From positions 1 to 12,926 of the forward strand of contig PHAM01000052.1 in assembly GCA_002841685.1 (NCBI GenBank): a stretch of DNA of 12,926 nucleotides, given 5' to 3'. The notes beneath the pieces are model-generated. The model ran no database searches and had not been told where the DNA came from. It was given only the letters and a program-made list of their open reading frames with translations. Shown here piece by piece: positions 8,140 through 12,925 of the stretch. Each line of letters starts with the position of its first letter. The stretch's first letter is position 1. The DNA comes from Elusimicrobia bacterium HGW-Elusimicrobia-2. GTDB lineage: Bacteria > CG03. The position numbers and the translations under genes were made by a program.

Positions 8140-8168
8140 ATTTTAGTAGGAAATCAGCGGGATTTCAA
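8140..8168 (-). promoter_or_regulatory. Promoter of the SprA-like/comF operon
   Basis: On the - strand, TTGAAA (8168-8163) and TAAAAT (8145-8140) are separated by 17 bases, a good sigma-70-type promoter. The -10 ends six bases before the ATG at 8133 and no Shine-Dalgarno sequence precedes that ATG. This suggests a leaderless or near-leaderless mRNA and supports the upstream of the two candidate starts. Confidence 0.7.
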
Positions 8169-8188
8169 CAAATTCTGAGTATTATAAT

Positions 8189-8221
8189 AAAAAAAGCCCC
8201 TTTATGCGAGGGAGGGGGGGC
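8189..8221 (-). terminator. Possible minus-strand rho-independent terminator upstream of the SprA-like gene
   Basis: On the - strand, GCCCC (8221-8217) can pair with GGGGC (8200-8196), and this is followed directly by seven T residues (8195-8189). The loop is long (16 bases), so the hairpin is not ideal. It lies upstream of the SprA-like promoter, so it could stop antisense or upstream transcription from entering that gene. It overlaps a competing inverted repeat at 8216-8233. Confidence 0.35.
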
Positions 8222-8233
8222 AGACCTGCCCCC
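8216..8233. repeat. Perfect inverted repeat in the divergent regulatory region
   Basis: GGGGGCA (8216-8222) and TGCCCCC (8227-8233) form a perfect seven-base stem with loop GACC. It sits between the divergent promoters. On the - strand its 3' arm is the same G/C run needed by the terminator-like hairpin at 8189-8221, so the two structures exclude each other. It could equally be a protein-binding palindrome or a remnant of a REP-like element. Confidence 0.6.
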
Positions 8234-8250
8234 AAAGCCTGTCCCCAAAG
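8225..8250 (+). repeat. 13-bp tandem repeat abutting the pilin promoter
   Basis: Two adjacent copies, CCTGCCCCCAAAG (8225-8237) and CCTGTCCCCAAAG (8238-8250), differ at one base. The second copy ends three bases before the -35 of the pilin operon, so the copies are centred at about -60 and -47 relative to the expected transcription start. That is where an activator would bind. A mobile REP-type repeat remnant is the main alternative. Confidence 0.75.
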
Positions 8251-8253
8251 CAC

Positions 8254-8283
8254 TTGACAAAGACAGCTTCATAAAGATACAAT
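8254..8283 (+). promoter_or_regulatory. Promoter of the pilin operon
   Basis: TTGACA (8254-8259), a perfect -35, and TACAAT (8278-8283) are separated by 18 bases. The -10 ends eight bases before the GTG start at 8292, so the mRNA should begin at or within a few bases of that codon. No Shine-Dalgarno sequence is present for the first gene. Confidence 0.8.
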
Positions 8284-8291
8284 TCAAAAGT

Positions 8292-8501
8292 GTGAAAGCT
8301 ATTAAGACAAGCGAAAGCGCGGGATTTTTGTCCGCGGCGTGCGGACCCGGCGGTTGGCTGGTTTCGGAAGACGGCCAGGGCGGGAGCGAATATATATTGA
8401 TGGTTTTCTGTTTATCGGTGGTTATTTTTGGTTTGAAAATTTTTAATCTGGTTTTGAACAAGGCCTATTTGGATGCCGTGAATAACATAAGCAAATGGTG
8501 A
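8292..8501 (+). CDS. Flp-like pilin 1 (first gene of pilin operon)
   Basis: A 69-residue prepilin-like protein starting with GTG. It has a 28-residue leader ending in SEDG28, then the mature N-terminus QGGSEY with Glu at +5 and Tyr at +6, the signature recognised by TadV/FppA-type prepilin peptidases, and then a hydrophobic helix (ILMVFCLSVVIFGLKIF). The mature part would be 41 residues, the shortest of the six. It has GG at +2/+3 where the others have GM or AM, so it may be a minor or tip subunit; that is inference. The GTG start is chosen because the promoter ends just before it and no ATG precedes the leader. The gene overlaps the next one by 7 bases. Confidence 0.82.
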   Translation: MKAIKTSESAGFLSAACGPGGWLVSEDGQGGSEYILMVFCLSVVIFGLKIFNLVLNKAYLDAVNNISKW

Positions 8502-8683
8502 GATCCGGCGGAAAATCTTTTCTCGGGCGCGAAGACGGCCAGGCGATGACCGAATACATCCTGATGATGTTTCTCATCGTTCTTTCCGCCGCGCAGGCGC
8601 TGAAGGCATTTGGTTTGTGTTTGGATATCGCGCTTATACAGTCGGCGAGAAAGCTCGGCGGCTTCGGAGGCACCATAAAATGA
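8495..8683 (+). CDS. Flp-like pilin 2
   Basis: A 62-residue prepilin-like protein. Its leader of 15 residues ends in REDG15, followed by QAMTEY (Glu +5, Tyr +6) and the helix ILMMFLIVLSAAQALKAF. The predicted mature subunit is 47 residues, and its C-terminal tail has several glycines (LGGFGGTIK). The start ATG at 8495 lies inside the end of the previous gene; a GTG at 8498, overlapping that gene's stop as GTGA, is an alternative that removes only one residue. The stop overlaps the next gene's ATG (ATGA, 8680-8683), so translation is coupled on both sides. The shared EDGQ segment relates it most closely to pilin 1. Confidence 0.85.
   Translation: MVRSGGKSFLGREDGQAMTEYILMMFLIVLSAAQALKAFGLCLDIALIQSARKLGGFGGTIK
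8666..8670 (+). promoter_or_regulatory. Shine-Dalgarno site setting the start of pilin 3
   Basis: GGAGG lies nine bases before the ATG at 8680. It favours that ATG over an upstream in-frame ATG at 8617, which would put 21 extra arginine-rich residues before the leader and run deep inside pilin 2. Confidence 0.65.
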
Positions 8684-8862
8684 GGAAACCGGATTTTGTT
8701 TGGAATTTTAAAAGCGCCAGAGGGGCGGGTATGACGGAATATATTCTTATCGTGTTTTTAATAGCGCTTCTCGCTTATGTTGCCGTGCAGGAATATGGCA
8801 AAGTGGTATCCGGCAGATTTATAGGCGCCGGGAATAAAGTGGAAGCCGCGTGGGGCGATTGA
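8680..8862 (+). CDS. Flp-like pilin 3
   Basis: A 60-residue prepilin-like protein. Its 15-residue leader ends in KSARG15, followed by AGMTEY (Glu +5, Tyr +6) and the helix ILIVFLIALLAYVAV. Alone among the nine products of this cluster it has Ala rather than Gln at +1. The mature subunit would be 45 residues and its sequence is close to pilins 4 and 5, indicating tandem duplication. The ATG at 8680 overlaps the stop of pilin 2 (ATGA) and has a GGAGG nine bases upstream. A 70-base gap follows, holding a separate promoter for pilin 4. Confidence 0.88.
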   Translation: MRKPDFVWNFKSARGAGMTEYILIVFLIALLAYVAVQEYGKVVSGRFIGAGNKVEAAWGD

Positions 8863-8876
8863 AAGATTGCAAAATG

Positions 8877-8905
8877 TTGAAAGGGTATCCGGCATTCAAT
8901 AAAAA
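8877..8905 (+). promoter_or_regulatory. Internal promoter before pilin 4
   Basis: TTGAAA (8877-8882) and TAAAAA (8900-8905) are separated by 17 bases in the only sizeable gap of the pilin operon. A transcript from here would have a 5' leader of about 20 bases containing the AGGAGG at 8922-8927. The -10 is imperfect, so this is a moderate call. Confidence 0.5.
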
Positions 8906-8921
8906 TAATGCGCGGATATAC

Positions 8922-8927
8922 AGGAGG
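8922..8927 (+). promoter_or_regulatory. Strong Shine-Dalgarno site of pilin 4
   Basis: AGGAGG lies five bases before the ATG at 8933. It is the best ribosome-binding site of the six pilin genes and suggests that pilin 4 is the most highly translated subunit. Confidence 0.8.
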
Positions 8928-8932
8928 TTGTT

Positions 8933-9094
8933 ATGAATTTTTTGAGAGATGAAAGAGGGCAGGGCATGACAGAGTACATTCTTTTGGTTTTCCTTATCGC
9001 CCTTCTGGCCTACGCGATGGTTCAGGTATTCGGCAACACCGTAAAGAATGCGTTTAATACAGGCGCATCAAAACTTAGAAACGCCGCGAGATAA
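8933..9094 (+). CDS. Flp-like pilin 4, probable major pilin
   Basis: A 53-residue prepilin-like protein with the shortest leader of the set (MNFLRDERG, 9 residues), then QGMTEY (Glu +5, Tyr +6), the helix ILLVFLIALLAYAMV and a short amphipathic tail ending NAAR. The mature subunit would be 44 residues. It is the most canonical Flp-type pilin here. It also has its own likely promoter (8877-8905) and a full AGGAGG Shine-Dalgarno sequence, which no other gene in the operon has. I therefore infer that it is the major filament subunit. It is easily missed in automated annotation because of its length. Confidence 0.9.
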   Translation: MNFLRDERGQGMTEYILLVFLIALLAYAMVQVFGNTVKNAFNTGASKLRNAAR

Positions 9095-9105
9095 AAGAGC
9101 AATCA

Positions 9106-9333
9106 ATGTCTGTCCTTTGCGAAGCTGAAGGGCGGAGTGTATCGGGCGGGTGTTCCGGGGGCCGTTTTTTGCGCGCATTGGGAAAAGATGAGTGCGGTCA
9201 GGGCATGACCGAATATATCCTGCTCATTTTTCTTGTCGCGCTCGCCTGTATATTCGGCATTAGAATGTACGGCGGCAAAATAAAAAAGGGTTACACCAAA
9301 GGCGCCGAGACTTTGGGGAACATAGCCAGGTAA
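9106..9333 (+). CDS. Flp-like pilin 5
   Basis: A 75-residue prepilin-like protein. The mature part QGMTEY... (Glu +5, Tyr +6) with helix ILLIFLVALACIFGI is 44 residues and closely resembles pilin 4, including a tail ending NIAR. The leader from the ATG at 9106 is unusually long (31 residues) and rich in Gly and Cys. A TTG at 9169, with a G-rich stretch just upstream, would give an 11-residue start-to-Gly leader more like that of pilin 4. I keep the ATG but regard the start as open. It lies 11 bases after pilin 4 and 11 bases before pilin 6. Confidence 0.82.
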   Translation: MSVLCEAEGRSVSGGCSGGRFLRALGKDECGQGMTEYILLIFLVALACIFGIRMYGGKIKKGYTKGAETLGNIAR

Positions 9334-9344
9334 GGCGGCGCAGT

Positions 9345-9539
9345 ATGGAAAAGCCGCTCACCGCTTGTTCCGGACGCCTCCGGTTTTGTTCCGGCCAGGC
9401 GATGGCTGAATATGTTATCGCGCTTTTTCTCTGCGCGATGTTTGCCGTCGGCACTTTCAAAACTTATCAACACGCTATGCGTGTACATTACAACCGCGTC
9501 GCCAAAGCCCGCACGGGTTCCACAGGTATGAGACCGTGA
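9345..9539 (+). CDS. Flp-like pilin 6
   Basis: A 64-residue prepilin-like protein. The leader ends in FCSG17, followed by QAMAEY (Glu +5, Tyr +6) and a helix (VIALFLCAMFAVGTF) that differs from those of pilins 3-5. The mature subunit is 47 residues with a basic tail (HYNRVAKAR). Having Ala at +4 (QAMAE) makes its N-terminus resemble the last TadE-like protein of the operon (QAMAEM), so it may be intermediate between the pilins and the pseudopilins. The stop overlaps the GTG start of the next gene (GTGA, 9536-9539). Confidence 0.83.
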   Translation: MEKPLTACSGRLRFCSGQAMAEYVIALFLCAMFAVGTFKTYQHAMRVHYNRVAKARTGSTGMRP

Positions 9540-9988
9540 AAAGCAAAAAAGGGCCCCGCAAAGCGGGACAGTCCCTCGTCGAGGTGGTGATGGTGTTTCC
9601 CATACTTGTAACGCTGCTGTTCGGAATAATGCAGCTGGCCATGATAGCCGAAACGATGTTTGTCCTTAACGACGCCGCTAATTCCGCCGCGCGCGCGGCT
9701 TCCGTCGGCAGGTCCGCGAATCTCGCCGCCGCCTATGTCGTGCAGAAAACCATCGGCCTGACCAGTTACGGTTATTTCGGGGGCGTGTCAACGAACAACA
9801 GCACAGTGAATTCACGCCGTCCGGTGGGAATTCCCGGCACTATAGGCAGCTCCAGCCAAAGAAGAATTAAAATAGTGGAATGCACCGTGAGATATTTTTT
9901 CAAACCCATGTTCATGAAAACGGCTGTTATACCGCTGTCCGCCTCGGCGCGGGCCATGGTGCATGAGCTTCCGGAGGGCGTTGAATGA
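9536..9988 (+). CDS. TadE-like pseudopilin
   Basis: A 150-residue protein starting with GTG. It has an 11-residue leader ending KAG11, then QSLVEVVMVFPILVTLLFGIMQ, the classic TadE N-terminus with Glu at +5 and Pro in the helix. A segment follows (LNDAANSAARAASVGR) that matches the conserved N-A-A-x2-A-A-R-A-A pattern after the TadE membrane helix. The remainder is a periplasmic beta-rich domain. TadE-type pseudopilins are processed by the prepilin peptidase and are needed for Flp pilus assembly. The GTG is coupled to the stop of pilin 6; the gene overlaps the next by ATGA (9985-9988). Confidence 0.9.
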   Translation: MKSKKGPRKAGQSLVEVVMVFPILVTLLFGIMQLAMIAETMFVLNDAANSAARAASVGRSANLAAAYVVQKTIGLTSYGYFGGVSTNNSTVNSRRPVGIPGTIGSSSQRRIKIVECTVRYFFKPMFMKTAVIPLSASARAMVHELPEGVE

Positions 9989-10845
9989 AAAAAGAAAGCG
10001 GACAGGCCATCGTCCTCACGGCGCTGACGATGCTGGTGATGTGCCTTTTTACATTCATGGTCATAAACACGGGGGTCGTTATTTACCGCAGGATACAGAT
10101 GCAGAACGCCGCCGATTGCGCGGCTCTGAGCTCCACGAGAATTCTGGCCCGTTCGCTGAATGTGGTTGCAAACATAAATAACGTCATAGGCATAGAGCAG
10201 GTTCCCTGCGTCGGAGGTTTTTTGCCGATGCTATTTGGTACACTCTCGCCTATGATGATGAAGAATATGAAAAGCGCTTATGAGTCGCTCCGCTCGATTG
10301 AAACAGCCTGGGTGAGAGCGGGCGCCGGACAGGCGGCGGCGGTGGGCTATCAGGTGGCGAAACTGAACGGCGCCAAGGCGGGAATACCGACGGGTTCGTT
10401 TTCGCTCAAGCTTAAAGGCAGGAAAATAAAAGTCTTATTTTGGAAATGCATTAAAATACCGACTCCTTCCGGAACGATAGAGGTGCCGATACCCATGGGT
10501 ATGAAAACATACAATCCCGCTTATTACAGACGCGCGTGGGCGACGGATGAGCAGAAGGCCCAGCCGACGCATAAAATAAAATGGCGCGTGTATAAGGACG
10601 CTTATCAGCCCTTCGCCGGTTCTCTCTTCGGCAGTTTGTCGGCGGCAAAACCGACATGGGCTTCCGCTCAGGCGAAGCTTTTTTATGACTGCAGAAAAAA
10701 CTATGCGCTTCATTACGGCGGTTTCCCCCGCTCACGGAACGCTTCGCTGGAAGAAAAGATGTTTATTCCGCAACCCTTATCGTTGGCGAATCCAGCTCAG
10801 TTTAACGCTTACCTTGTACCTTACGGCGTGAGCTATCTGCACTGA
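9985..10845 (+). CDS. TadG-like pilus-assembly protein (Tad N-terminal domain)
   Basis: A 286-residue protein. Leader MKKESG6 is followed by QAIVLTALTMLVMCLFTFMVINTGVV and then YRRIQMQNAADCAALSSTR. This order (GQ, hydrophobic helix, NxG, RxxxQNAADxAAL) is the mark of the TadE/G-like N-terminal family. Unlike its neighbours it has Leu at +5 instead of Glu, as is usual for TadG-like proteins. The large C-terminal part is lysine- and proline-containing, with no domain that I recognise; typical TadG proteins have a von Willebrand factor A domain, and I see no MIDAS motif (DxSxS) here. It is preceded by GGAGG seven bases before its ATG. The stop shares one base with the next ATG (TGATG). Confidence 0.85.
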   Translation: MKKESGQAIVLTALTMLVMCLFTFMVINTGVVIYRRIQMQNAADCAALSSTRILARSLNVVANINNVIGIEQVPCVGGFLPMLFGTLSPMMMKNMKSAYESLRSIETAWVRAGAGQAAAVGYQVAKLNGAKAGIPTGSFSLKLKGRKIKVLFWKCIKIPTPSGTIEVPIPMGMKTYNPAYYRRAWATDEQKAQPTHKIKWRVYKDAYQPFAGSLFGSLSAAKPTWASAQAKLFYDCRKNYALHYGGFPRSRNASLEEKMFIPQPLSLANPAQFNAYLVPYGVSYLH

Positions 10846-11312
10846 TGAAAAAGAATTTGAAATCACCTCGTTCGGGCCAGGCGATGGCGGAGATGGTGAT
10901 ATGCCTTATTGTCCTGCCTCTTTTCATAATGGCCATCGTCCGTTTCGGCCAGACTCTGATAATCCAGCAGCGGCTTCTTATGGCGGCAAAACACGGCGTG
11001 ATACTCAGGTCAACCAATCTGGTGGCTGACACTTATGTAACGAGTGAGGTGAGACGGTTCCTCGCTGAAGGCACGCCAAAACTGGAAAGCGGAAAGATAA
11101 CAATATCTCTGGCGAAAACGAGCTATTTCGGAAACCCCATATCCCATGTCACCGTGGGTTATAGGATAAGGGTCCCGGTATTTGGCGGAAGCAGTGGGGG
11201 AAATTTTTTTCAGCCGTTTCGAAGCGAGGAAATAACATTAAGAGAAGAAGCATACTGCGCTGATTTCAGGCGTTTACCGGGAAAGCTTTATTCTCTGCCG
11301 CCTGATATTTAA
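10845..11312 (+). CDS. TadE-like pseudopilin, second copy
   Basis: A 155-residue protein. Leader MKKNLKSPRSG11 is followed by QAMAEMVICLIVLPLFIMAIVRFGQ, with Glu at +5 and a proline in the helix as in TadE. The next segment (IIQQRLLMAAKHGVIL) matches the post-helix pattern of the family. The C-terminal domain has short beta-type segments. It is translationally coupled to the TadG-like gene. Its stop codon TAA (11310-11312) overlaps the TAA of the opposite-strand gene through the palindrome TTAA, so there is no intergenic space and no intrinsic terminator at the end of this operon. Confidence 0.85.
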   Translation: MKKNLKSPRSGQAMAEMVICLIVLPLFIMAIVRFGQTLIIQQRLLMAAKHGVILRSTNLVADTYVTSEVRRFLAEGTPKLESGKITISLAKTSYFGNPISHVTVGYRIRVPVFGGSSGGNFFQPFRSEEITLREEAYCADFRRLPGKLYSLPPDI

Positions 11313-12838
11313 GAACGCTGTTTTTTTCTTTTATAGATCACAGAAATTTCGTCTGACCGCGTCAATTCCCAGTCCTCTGAATTGCTGAGGTAAAACGATA
11401 AAGGGGCATTTTTTTCCCAGAGAATAAGATCAAAATTGTTTTTTTCAAGAAACCCGCCGGGATCTTTCATAAGTTCGGTTGACTGAAAAAAATCCTCAAG
11501 AAATTCTCCCGGATAAAAATCGGCTCTCCCGTCTATGAAAACTTTGACGCCGCTGTATATCAGATAGCCGCCCCAATGATAGGGGTGCAAAAGCCGGACC
11601 GGATTAAGCGCCGCTATTTCTTTCGCGGAGCTTCGCGGCAGTTGGTTATCCTGCAGATAACCGTCTCGGAAATTTTTTCTGAAGGTCATAATAATTATCA
11701 GCAGGGCTGCGGCGATAAGTAAATAATTCAGGGCGCATAGCGCTTTTGACTTTATGACCGCGGGAGAAGTTTTATCTGAAACCCGCTTCAAAAAAGGCGC
11801 TAAACAAAGCGCTATGTGTTTCGCGGCGGCGGGGGATGATATAATCATAAAAAGCGGCAGGTTTCTTACCGAATAAAGAGCGCCCGCCAAAAAAAATAAA
11901 TAAAGAAAAATATCCCGCGCGGCGGGTTTTTCAGGAGAGAAAATGAACGAAGAGAGTGAGATGAAAATATAAATGAGCAGGCCTTTGCCGTAAACCGAAT
12001 GGAAATCGGGGCTCATCCATTCCATTATGTAATTCATGTGAAGGTGCGTGGAGCCGGCAAGATATTTAAAAGGATGAATAACGGCGCGAAAGCCGTAGGG
12101 GTTGATAAGAAGCGCGAAGGCCGTTATGAGCGTTATGATTCCCAGTGTGGATAATTTCCGCTTGAGCAGTGTTTCTTCCACGGCGAAAACAGCCAGTACG
12201 GATAGCCCTATAACAAACATTCCGTGCAGATTAATCCATAAAACAAAAAGAAAAGGGATAACGCGGAGAAGGCGTGATTGTTTTTCTTTTTCATATAAAA
12301 TCATGAGCAGCGCGGCAAGCAGAAAAAAAGAAAAGAGCTGCGGGCGCACGGAATAAGTGATGGAAGAGAGCGCCCCTCCGAGGGCGGTGACAAAAACGGA
12401 AGTTTCAAAAGCTGGAAGTCCGCCGCTGAAAGTCTGCCGTGGCGGATGGCGGGAAGAGCTTGTTTTGAGGCAGACAAGAAATACCATGAAAAAAGCCCCT
12501 GTTATAACGGCCGCTTTAAGCAGTATGAGTCCCGCGAAACCGGTGTGTTCGAAAACGGTATAAAAAACCAGCTGCGACAGCCATTCGTGGTCAAGCCATT
12601 TTTGCCCGGCATGCGTCCATGAAAAGCCGTCCTGCGACGGCGCGCCGGAAGAGGCTATGATTTCTCCTGTTTTGAGGTGCCAGAAAAAATCAGGGTCGGA
12701 TATTTTCGTGAGATTGAGAATAAAAACAATACTCAGAAGGAACACGATTAAAACGGTTCTGATATTAAATTTTCCCTGCATGCTTTTATGATAATTTAAT
12801 TCAAGTTTCTTTGCAATATGGTTTGTGTCATTTGTCAT
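11309..12838 (-). CDS. Polytopic membrane protein, GT-C glycosyltransferase-like (function unknown)
   Basis: A 509-residue protein with a first transmembrane helix at about 27-45, roughly ten further hydrophobic segments, and a soluble C-terminal region. Visible motifs are SDPDFFWHLKTGE (47-59), D70-G-F-S-W-T, W81-LDHEWL (to 87), RPQLFSF (165-171), W201-INLHG (to 206), NPYG (246-249) and, in the C-terminal part, HWGGYLIYSG...FIDGRADFY. I recall this pattern from a widespread family of uncharacterised bacterial membrane proteins; the acidic DPD motif in the first outer loop and the overall layout resemble GT-C enzymes that use polyprenyl-linked sugars. That role is inferred. The start at 12838 has no Shine-Dalgarno sequence. 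It is convergent with the pilin operon, with overlapping stops. A role in glycosylating surface proteins is only a guess. Confidence 0.75.
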   Translation of the reverse strand: MTNDTNHIAKKLELNYHKSMQGKFNIRTVLIVFLLSIVFILNLTKISDPDFFWHLKTGEIIASSGAPSQDGFSWTHAGQKWLDHEWLSQLVFYTVFEHTGFAGLILLKAAVITGAFFMVFLVCLKTSSSRHPPRQTFSGGLPAFETSVFVTALGGALSSITYSVRPQLFSFFLLAALLMILYEKEKQSRLLRVIPFLFVLWINLHGMFVIGLSVLAVFAVEETLLKRKLSTLGIITLITAFALLINPYGFRAVIHPFKYLAGSTHLHMNYIMEWMSPDFHSVYGKGLLIYIFISLSSFIFSPEKPAARDIFLYLFFLAGALYSVRNLPLFMIISSPAAAKHIALCLAPFLKRVSDKTSPAVIKSKALCALNYLLIAAALLIIIMTFRKNFRDGYLQDNQLPRSSAKEIAALNPVRLLHPYHWGGYLIYSGVKVFIDGRADFYPGEFLEDFFQSTELMKDPGGFLEKNNFDLILWEKNAPLSFYLSNSEDWELTRSDEISVIYKRKKQRS

Positions 12839-12890
12839 TTAAAAATCAAAAGTGAACCGTTTTTGTTAGATTTAAGAATCAAAAGTGAAC
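12838..12890. repeat. 20-bp direct repeat pair, 33-bp period
   Basis: TTTAARAATCAAAAGTGAAC occurs at 12838-12857 and 12871-12890 with one mismatch (R is A, then G). The copies start 33 bases apart, about three helical turns. The first copy touches the start codon of the - strand membrane-protein gene. They could be operator sites for that gene or subterminal repeats of a mobile element lying past the window edge. Confidence 0.75.
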
Positions 12891-12897
12891 TCTTTAT

Positions 12898-12925
12898 TTT
12901 CCCCCTTTTTGATAAAAGGGGGAAA
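12898..12925. repeat. Perfect 12-bp inverted repeat (hairpin) at the right edge
   Basis: TTTCCCCCTTTT (12898-12909) and AAAAGGGGGAAA (12914-12925) form a perfect 12-base stem with loop TGAT. No T-run follows on either strand, so it is not a classic terminator. CCCCCTTT/AAAGGGGG hairpins are familiar as dispersed intergenic repeats in several environmental bacterial phyla; that is from memory and not checked here. Confidence 0.8.

Noticed and set aside
8165-8461. 98-codon open frame on the - strand over the divergent region
   Set aside because: It would cover the pilin promoter and the antisense of pilin 1. The product is proline/serine-rich with no recognisable motif, and the opposite strand has clear signals.
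8617-8679. Upstream in-frame ATG as start of pilin 3
   Set aside because: The added 21 residues lie wholly within pilin 2. The ATG at 8680 has a GGAGG nine bases upstream and an ATGA junction, as seen for other genes of the operon.
8292-9539. Repeated GGCATGAC-like segments as a CRISPR or DNA repeat array
   Set aside because: The similarity is confined to the coding of the conserved GMTEYIL motif, spacing is irregular and codon use varies, so it reflects paralogous pilin genes.
11313-11332. T-rich run after the pilin operon as a terminator
   Set aside because: No stem precedes the T-run. On the other strand it simply encodes the lysine-rich C-terminus of the membrane protein.
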